Source: Liopterus haemorrhoidalis (Eukaryota; Arthropoda; Insecta; Coleoptera; Dytiscidae). From it: a stretch of 64,000 nucleotides of DNA. The stretch is from positions 37,118,306-37,182,305 of the forward strand of contig OZ020616.1 of NCBI GenBank assembly GCA_963971575.1. Direction: 5' to 3'. The notes beneath the pieces are model-generated. The model was not told where the DNA came from. It was given only the letters and a program-made list of their open reading frames with translations, and searched no databases. This document shows, piece after piece, positions 57,241 through 64,000 of this stretch; positions within the stretch are counted from its first letter, which is position 1; every line of letters begins with the position of its first letter. The translations under genes and the position numbers were made by a program.

Positions 57241-58020
57241 AAGCATTATTCTTTCCGAGCTCATGATTGTGAATTTCGCGTTTGATGGTGAAAATTCGGT
57301 GGCATTAAAGTTTCTTTAAAAGCTGCTCAGAAGGTGTAGAATGTGCTAATTGAAATAAACTGAACTTCCGCTTTAAGTACAGAAAAAAACGTAGTATTTC
57401 AACTAGGTAGGAGGCAAGTTTAAACAGTGTTGTATCTGGAAATTAACGGTAGAAGCGACTGAAAATGGAGCGTATTTAGGTTTTGTTCAAATGATTAATT
57501 CGTGCTATAATATTCAATTTTAAAATAATGGAGGATCTTCACTCTTTATGTTTTTATATAACTTTTTATCATTCTTCTTTATTATTTTTGGCGTATAAAC
57601 CTTTCTGTTTTTCTGAAACAAGTAGTCAATTGTTGTGAAAAATAAACCACGTACTGGTCGTGTGCTACGATGTAGAAATGAAAATAAATAACTCCAAGAG
57701 ACCAATAAGTTTATGTCAACTTTGGCTCGAGATATAAAGCGTGTGGATTTGTATACATATGTTTGCAGCAAATGTTGGGACATGATAAACGAACAAATAC
57801 GACAGAAATTCCATAATGCATACCAATAAATTACTAACCATGACAATAGATATATCGTGCGGCAAGTACCTGTAACACACTTCCTTATTAACTGGCATGG
57901 TGCAGATACACACTTTGATTACCTTGGCTAACTTACTTTACTTTATTAATTGGGTTTTTCACTTTCGCTGATGGTATAATTCATTCATTGCATATATTTT
58001 TTCCTACTTTGGTATATTAA
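57241..58020. other. no recognisable feature
   Basis: Overlapping reverse-strand open frames at 57.5-57.9 kb show no recognisable domain. Confidence 0.45.
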
Positions 58021-58025
58021 ACAAG

Positions 58026-58640
58026 TTGATGTGAAGCGTAAATTTTCACACGTTTCAGTTTGTAGCGTGGTTGGCCAGCAGAAGATCCCAAGGAGGAAAA
58101 GTTCTCACCTATGTACATTACTCAAATTTTATTCAGCTGTTTAATTCAACCCCTCTGGGAATATTCTTGACTAAAATCGTGTTAAATTTTTACAAAAATT
58201 ACGTTTAGTTCTTTAATCTACGCTTAGAGAGTTTTCATTTGATCTCATAATAAATTTGAAATAATACTACATTTTTCCATGACCCAATAAATTCAATAAT
58301 GCATAAAAAGGCATAATCTAATTCTGTCTAATTAAATTCTGGTTATACTTTTCTGGTTTACATTAATGCATTACTTTTTTTTATTACTTTATTTTTTTCA
58401 AGATTTCTAGACCAACCCTGTAACCCACAGTACAGGGTTTGGGACGAAACAAAATCGGATTTTTTAAACTACTTTTCGTTGATCTATGCCTGTCCACAGA
58501 TCGACATCACGCTAAAAATAGTTGGTTCGTGTTACTTAATGCCTAATTCGTTTGCTTATCTGTAAAAATCTCCAAAAGTCAAAATTGTTATTATCACAAT
58601 ACCTTCCTCTCTATATTTGACCGTTAATAAATATGTTCAG
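58026..58640 (+). repeat. decayed pieces of the 1-kb and X/Y repeat families
   Basis: TTGATGTGAAGCGTAAATTT, then TCACACGTTTCAG at 58025-58057, and GTACAGGGTTTGGGACGAAA at about 58430-58450, match the left end and interior of the 21-24.7 kb family. From about 58495, GATCGACATCACGCTAAAAA, then AAAATTGTTATTATCACAAT and ACCTTCC, match the X/Y family. It is a fused or nested old relic. Confidence 0.55.
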
Positions 58641-59395
58641 TCGTCAAAATAGGTAGTTTAAAACTGACTATAATATTACCTAGAAATAGTAATCCGTTTC
58701 TGGACAACTCTCTTGACTAGAAGATAAAGAAAACAGCAGCCGGGGGGGCAAATCGGCCTTTATTACCGTAATGTTAAGCCTAATTTGCTTGAAGTCAGTT
58801 TTCTACTATATCTTTTGGACTACTAAATGCTATTTCTGACCTAATGGAATTTGAATTTTCTCAAGTTGTCACGAGATAATTTTTTAATGTGTGAAGTTGG
58901 CTTTTGCTAAACAAAATGATCAAAAGCTTTTCAATCAAACGTTAACAGTTCGTAGAATTCAAAATTTAGTGCCGCTTAAATCAAAGAAATGGACTATATA
59001 AGTCAATTTTTAACAAAAACTTATTGTTGGCATTTTAGTTGTTTTCTAAAGTTAATAATTTTATGCTGTATTAACGGTGAACTTTTATATACACATAGTG
59101 ATAATGTATGTCGCAAAAAGACTGTCAGTCCATCCATTAATAACTAACAAGACTCACGTCAATCCCAAATGGGAAATTATGATATGAATATGCATATGCG
59201 GTGGTAATTTATAGTACCATTCGATAATGAAACGGTTTCCATGTTATCACAAATCAAACAACGTTGATGGATGGACAATTGAATTATTAATTCAAAACTG
59301 GATGATTAACAAGCTTTTCCTGGTAAACCATAGCTCTGTAGTTGCACTGGTTTATTAAAGATTACTGCACAGATTTATGTACAAATCAAATTAAC
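58641..59395. other. no gene; possible hAT end
   Basis: CAGCCGGGGGGGCAAATCGG at about 58737 resembles a hAT terminus without a partner. Nothing else is supported. Confidence 0.4.
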
Positions 59396-59399
59396 AAAT

Positions 59400-59990
59400 A
59401 ATGGAAAATATTATGTGTGAAATGAATTTTAAAAATAGGGGTACTGAATTGAGGAAAATCTCTTAAAAACCTATGGGTTGCGGAATTGTCTGTAGCGGGG
59501 GGCGGAGACGAAAATTTCATGAGTATAGAAAATAACTGAAACAGACACAAATTGTAGACATAGAGTAAGGAGATAAAAGAAAGAAAAACATGAAAATCGG
59601 GTTAGCAGTTCTCGGATAATGTATTAAATATAAACAGAAAAGTTGGATTTTGAATTTACCGCGCGCAATATTATCTTTGGAACTATTGAGTAGCTTTTAT
59701 AAATTCATTCAGTTCTGATTAATGTATAAATCGCGACCCATTTTGCCGTTGACTAAACCTATGTTTTTGCTGATAATTTCAACAAAATGCGTTAAATATA
59801 AACGGAATACATTTCGATTTACCCAAGCATTAATACTTTGAAACTACTGAACTGATTTTGATAAGACCTAGACGAAAACCTGACCAGATGATGTAGTTGC
59901 TGAAAAAAAAACGCATGAAAATGGGATCAGCAGTTCTTTATACGTAGACAGAGAGACGTTGCCTTTCTTATATATAAACATTTCATATAG
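59400..59990 (+). repeat. RTE/SINE-like repeat, two related blocks
   Basis: AACATGAAAATCGGGTTAGC, then AGTTCTCGGATAATG (about 59587-59622), and ACGCATGAAAATGGGATCAG, then CAGTTCTTTATACGTAGACA (about 59911-59950), are two versions of the same 3' motif. The second ends in CTTATATATAAACATTT. This resembles the repeat type at 2.2-3.1 kb, here duplicated. Confidence 0.5.
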
Positions 59991-60249
59991 TTCTATCTAA
60001 ACTACCAGTAATGTATTTGAACTACTCGTACCAATGTACTCCGCAGTTTTTATCCTCGTTTGTTATATGTAAATATATTCACATAAACGTATGTGTGTTT
60101 TTGTATATGCAGCACTGCTATCGTGGTGGTGGTAAAGCGACTGAAACAGAGCTGTACTTCATTGTCAATGACATTCCTTAAATTTGCTAACCTTGTCGGT
60201 TGGATCATATGCTCTTTTTAATTGTCAGCGACTAAGTAAATTCTTCTCA

Positions 60250-60535
60250 ACTTTATTAGTGCTGGGAACAGAAGTCGGAGTTTTGGATACCCGTTTTCTG
60301 GTAAATTTTCGAGGAACTCGGTTTCTGATATCCCGTTCCGAATATCGTTTTCTTTTTTGCTCGTCACTTTCATCGTCTTACGTCGTTTTGCTCATCACTA
60401 CCGGCTACCCGGTTCCGGACACCTGAATACCCTGTTTAAAATACCCGGTTCTAGGGTTAGATATTGGAAATGGGAACCGGTTCTTTTTTTGGAAGCAGTT
60501 CCAGTATGGTCGATTTCTGATAGCACTAATTTATA
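60250..60535. repeat. possible small MITE
   Basis: TTATTAGTGCTGGGAACAG at about 60255 and GATAGCACTAATTTA at about 60520 are weak inverted ends. The interior is rich in CCCGGTTC, GGGAACCGGTT and TACCCGG motifs, quite unlike the surroundings. Confidence 0.4.
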
Positions 60536-61149
60536 TTGTCTAAAGATTCACAATTTTTAACTAATCAATTAATAATAATATTAAAGTATCATAAAAGCTA
60601 ATAAATAGTTCGATTTCTAATCACTAGTTTCTTAATATTATTTTATCTTATGTTAAGCATAAAAATTAGAAAAAATCTAAGAAAACTTTTACTATTTGTC
60701 AATATATAAATATAGTTTAATTGGCAAATAAACAGCCAATATCATTTTAGCTGATAATCAAAACATTTTATCGAGTTTTTTTTCCTAATTTATTCGTAAT
60801 ATCGCGCAGTCTGCGTGGAATTAATATCATTTAAGTTCACCCTAAATCTGTATTAATACTGTATATACGGGTAAAATAATTGGCAGGGGATATGAAACAC
60901 AAATTAAACTTCTTTTCTCCCTCGAAAAAATTCTTCACAAATCATGGTGTGAAAAAATGTACGCATATATTTATTAATTTAAATTTTTATCGCCCAGCAC
61001 AAGTAATATGAATATTTATAATAATGAATTTAAAATTTTTTCGAATTTATCTCAAGATTTTAGTGGTTATATTATAACAATTAAGTGGCGTGGGGTGAAT
61101 TTTTTAATTGGTATGCGCTATATTTTTATATATTATATCTTCTTCTTAA
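60536..61149. other. no recognisable feature
   Basis: AT-rich sequence with no supported feature. Confidence 0.5.
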
Positions 61150-61727
61150 TCTACATGATTATGTATGTGATTGCATGATTATGTATCTTCTTTGCATCCG
61201 AATGGATGTCATCCAATAACCTAGCATATACATCATCACTCCAATCATCTACGCAGTCTAGTTTTGGCTGATGGCATTCCGAAAGACTTTCAGTATTCGT
61301 GCAGAGGTTATGGTGCGTCCATAATATGCCAGTTGGAAAAGTTGACAGTGCGGACGTTTTTACCAAATAGCAAAGCCACTCAGCTTTTCCAGTTGGCATA
61401 GTGTTGATGTAGCTTTAGATTTGAAAGACGTAGGATTAATTTCTCCAAGAACTGATACATTTATACGCTTATCTGTTCCATAGTATTCGTAACATGTGGC
61501 GCCAACACCACGTTTCAAATGCGTCTATGCGACACCTATCTACTATTCTGATTATTCATGTTTCAGAGGTGTAAAAGAAAACTGAGAAGACTAGGGAGTT
61601 TACCTATGCACATTTGGTTTGACGGGATATATTTTTGTCTTTCCAAACCTTTGTCAGGTTGCTTATTCTCAACACATGCCAGTTGAATGCGGCGGTGTAT
61701 TTCAAATTCACAAGTATTATACCTATA
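61150..61727 (-). mobile_element. LINE ORF2 C-terminal relic
   Basis: With frame changes, the reverse strand gives a stretch like FETWCWRHMLRIPW (about 61520-61490), typical of the region after the RT domain (IDAFE.WCWRR.LRI.WTD..TN..VL). The downstream part, including MPTGKAEWLCYLVKTSAL, is open but shows no clear motif. An inverted repeat lies inside it at 61325-61345 and 61380-61400 (TATGCCAGTTGGAAAAGTTG against its near complement). The mariner at 61.73 kb sits at its upstream edge. Confidence 0.55.
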
Positions 61728-61729
61728 TA

Positions 61730-62992
61730 TTAGGTTGTGTAATAAATTCCCGCGTTTTTTTTATTTTATCTTTTTCCCGCAATTTTGTGTTTTGTTAGGT
61801 TAAGTTTATATATGCATTCTTAAGTGTTTTTTGTGCTCTACAAACTTATCTGCTTTAATTTTCGGAATTAATTAATTTTAATTGAATTTGAGGCTTTTGA
61901 AATGGAAGTTCCAGGTGGTAAAAAAATCATTTCGACTGCTATATTTTGCCTTTCATCGTTGTCAAAAAGCTACGGAAGCAGCTTGCGACATTTGTGATGT
62001 ATATAGAGTAGATGCTTTAGCTCCGAGGACCGCGCAAGATTGGTTTCCCAAGTTTAAAAATTGCAATTTCGACCTTGGTGATGCACCTCGCTCCGGGCGA
62101 CCTTCCGACTTCGACGAAGATCGTCTCAAGATGTTTTTGAAGGAAGATGGTCGTCAAACAACACGAGGGTTGGCCGAAAAGATGGAATGTGCCTTTAAGA
62201 CCATCTCTAACCATCTTCACTCCATGGGCTTTACTTAAAAACTTGAGAATTGGGTGCCACATAATTTGAGCGATGGCCACAACAAAAATCGTCGGGAAAA
62301 AACAACACGCGGTCAAAAGCAACGATTTTTATACAGATTTGTCACCGGCGATGAGAAGTGGTGTCTTTACGTAAATATGAAGCAAAGAAAAGAGTGGACG
62401 GCACCAGGAGACACACCAAGGCCGAGAGTTAAGCAAGATCTCCATCCCAAGAAGACAATGATCTGCGTCTGGTGGGATTGTGAAGGTGTGCTCTACTGGG
62501 AAATGCTGGAGAAGAACAAGACTGTCGACAAGGCACGCTATTTCGCCCAGCTTCATCGCGTGATCGAAGCAATTCAGCAGAAAAGGGCCAATCGACGTGG
62601 TGTAGTCATCCTTCTTCATGACAATGCGCGCTCACACACTGCAAACATCGACAAAGAGGCTCTGAATGATCTCAAATGGGAGGTTCTATCGCATCCGCCA
62701 TACTCTCCGGACCTTGCGCCAACGGATTATCACCTTTTCCGCTCCATGTCGAACCAAATGAGGGACGTAACCTTCGCTAACGATGAAGACCTCAAAACCT
62801 GGCTCACAAACTTCTTCAATACAAAATCAAAAGATTTTTGTCGAGATGGCATCAACAAGTTGGTCGATAGGTGGGAACAGGGTGTAAATAATGGTGGAGA
62901 ATATATTATTGATTAATTTGTTACTATAATTATTGTTTTCTTCAATAAATCTTATAAACAAAAAAAACGCGGGAATTTATTACGCAACCCAA
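61730..62992 (+). mobile_element. full-length mariner element
   Basis: The terminal repeats, TTAGGTTGTGTAATAAATTC then CCGCGTTTTTTT, and at the right AAAAAAACGCGGGAATTTAT then TACGCAACCCAA, differ at only two positions over about 31 bases. Each end is bordered by TA (61728-61729 and 62993-62994). Length is 1263 bp, normal for mariner. It carries one transposase gene with two lesions. Confidence 0.96.
61902..62916 (+). pseudogene. mariner transposase (nearly intact)
   Basis: About 338 codons, the usual family length. ATG at 61902 starts MEVPGGKK. A run of seven A (61920-61926) puts the reading one base out, and the main frame follows with FAFHRCQKATEAACDICDVY, APRTAQDWFPKF and GDAPRSGRPSDFDED (helix-turn-helix domains). 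An in-frame TAA at 62236-62238 interrupts just before LENWVPHNL, the conserved WVPHEL linker. All three catalytic aspartates remain: TGDEKW (62350), LLHDNARSHTA (62620) and APTDYHLF (62725). The last two are 34 residues apart (D,D34D). One frameshift and one nonsense codon are the only obvious lesions, so it should be young. Transposition by this copy itself is unlikely. Confidence 0.95.
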
Positions 62993-63099
62993 TATTTTTT
63001 ATTTATTCATATTTATTTTTTATTTTGTAACTTTTAGATACAATAACTTCACAGTTTTGTACATTATTTTCGCCATTTTTGATACTTCTAATAAAAATA

Positions 63100-63275
63100 A
63101 CTCGATGGCTAAATAGAGTGACGAACGAAGAAGTATTGCGGCAAATGGAAGAGGAACCATGTCTGTGGAGAAAGTTTCAGAAAAGAAGGGATGTTTGAAT
63201 TGGACATATTATAAGACACGAAGGACTGGTAAAAACGATACTGGAAGAAAAATTTCCAGTTTTCTGTCTTGACCT
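63100..63275 (+). mobile_element. LINE ORF2 C-terminal relic
   Basis: The + strand reads RVTNEEVLRQMEEEPCLWRK, FQKRRDV, then IGHIIRHEGLVKTILEEKF. This is a clear match to the LINE tail (R.TNEEVLRRM.E...L...I..RR..WIGHI.RHEGLL..ILEGK). There is one stop after RRDV. It is in the opposite orientation to the LINE relic at 61.15-61.73 kb. Confidence 0.75.
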
Positions 63276-63780
63276 TCTTATAATTCACATTCACATTCGG
63301 TTCCGTACATAGTTAAGTTTATCTACACATGGTCTCCACGCGGGAATCTTTTTCGGCTATCGTATTCAATCAAAATTTAGTGCACTAAATGATGCGTATT
63401 AAAATAAAACATGGGAAATTGTTCTTTGGGTTAAAATTTATAGCTATGTCGCTATTCACCAAATCTTTTAAATCAAAGACGCTATGCATTATTCGTGTTG
63501 TTTCGTGCATTTAAAAAAATTGATTATGACGCCATAGAAAATCACTAGTTTGGTCGGATTACTAGTTCTGTCAGTTGCAGTATTTTTATAAATGTTGTAT
63601 CTTTCGTTAGACAAAAAATTGTATAATTTCTTCTTTAACATAGAATCCCGTAACAGTGAAAGAAAAGAAAAACGACAACAACTCGTCAAACCTGATATCA
63701 AAAATAATATAACAAGCCGTCATTAGACATCCCCATAAACCATTAGTGTAAGTGTTTGAGTAGGTAAGAAAGGAAATGGC
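63276..63780. other. no recognisable feature
   Basis: AT-rich sequence with no supported feature. Confidence 0.5.
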
Positions 63781-64000
63781 GCTGTAGTCAATCTAAAAGA
63801 CATTACATCTCCGGACGTTTGTAAGGATAATATATTCCGGTGCACAATGGCGTTTAGTGCATTGTACGCATGCGTTCACTGTTGTGTTTATGGTCGCCTC
63901 TTGCTCGGACAATGGCCAAGAGCTATATTGATTTTCGTGTCCACTCGCTGACACTTGGACATAGAGGAAGGCAACTGCGAAGTGGGAACTCGACTTTGCA
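63781..64000. other. GC-richer unique-looking block at the window edge
   Basis: The last 220 bases are richer in G+C than the window average and contain ACGCATGCGTTCACTGTTGT. They match no repeat I see elsewhere in the window. It may be the start of host functional sequence (an exon or regulatory DNA) that continues outside. There is no open frame long enough to judge. Confidence 0.3.

Noticed and set aside
1..64000. CRISPR array, bacterial operon, phage or integrated viral genome
   Set aside because: No direct-repeat/spacer array, no closely packed genes with ribosome binding sites, and no capsid, polymerase or integrase-type viral genes were seen. All coding relics belong to eukaryotic transposons.

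Overview
This window looks like a strongly AT-rich, repeat-dense stretch of a large arthropod genome, most probably an insect. The evidence is the mix of mariner, Tc1, maT-like (DD37D), pogo/Tigger and hAT DNA transposons, several families of 5'-truncated LINE 3' ends with decayed reverse-transcriptase or RNase H tails, tRNA-derived SINEs, and many short foldback elements. I found no intact host protein-coding gene, rRNA, convincing functional tRNA, CRISPR array or bacterial-type operon. The longest open frames are either transposase and LINE remnants or chance frames in AT-rich DNA.

Layout. 0-9.5 kb: hAT-like MITEs with an internal 39-45 bp minisatellite (3-269, 6298-6651, 8427-8647), a tandem RTE-like repeat (2.2-3.1 kb), a LINE RNase H relic (4.5-5.2 kb), a LINE tail (7.1 kb) and a tRNA-like SINE head (9.36 kb). 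9.5-20 kb: a (CT)n tract, small foldback elements, a MITE with a 26-bp perfect inverted repeat (14.26-14.61 kb), a splice-site-like cassette (14.9 kb), an internally deleted mariner (15.9-16.6 kb), and pogo and LINE relics. 20-28 kb: three copies of a 1-kb repeat, two of them carrying a tRNA-like module, a DD37D relic, and an inverted pair of another repeat (18.8 and 26.7 kb). 28-50 kb: a SINE, two copies of one LINE (one split by a 0.8-kb nested element), a second deleted mariner, a 5'-truncated LINE with target duplication (37.2-38.2 kb), a second splice-site-like cassette (40.7 kb) and a truncated Tc1. 50-64 kb: several MITEs with 8-bp duplications, a deleted mariner carrying a nested hAT deletion derivative that still encodes a hAT C-terminal domain (54.0-55.7 kb), LINE relics, and one nearly intact mariner (61.73-62.99 kb).

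How it fits together. The window reads as non-coding DNA, intergenic or intronic, built from layered insertions whose relative ages can be ordered by nesting. Two features may be host signals: the cassettes at 14.9 and 40.7 kb, both on the + strand. Each has a pyrimidine-rich acceptor abutting a donor (CAG|GTGAGT), with a second donor (ATG|GTAAG) about 50 bases on. They share an 18-base core while their surroundings differ. This is the layout of recursive splice sites in very long introns, so the window may lie inside one giant + strand intron. That is an inference which needs RNA data.
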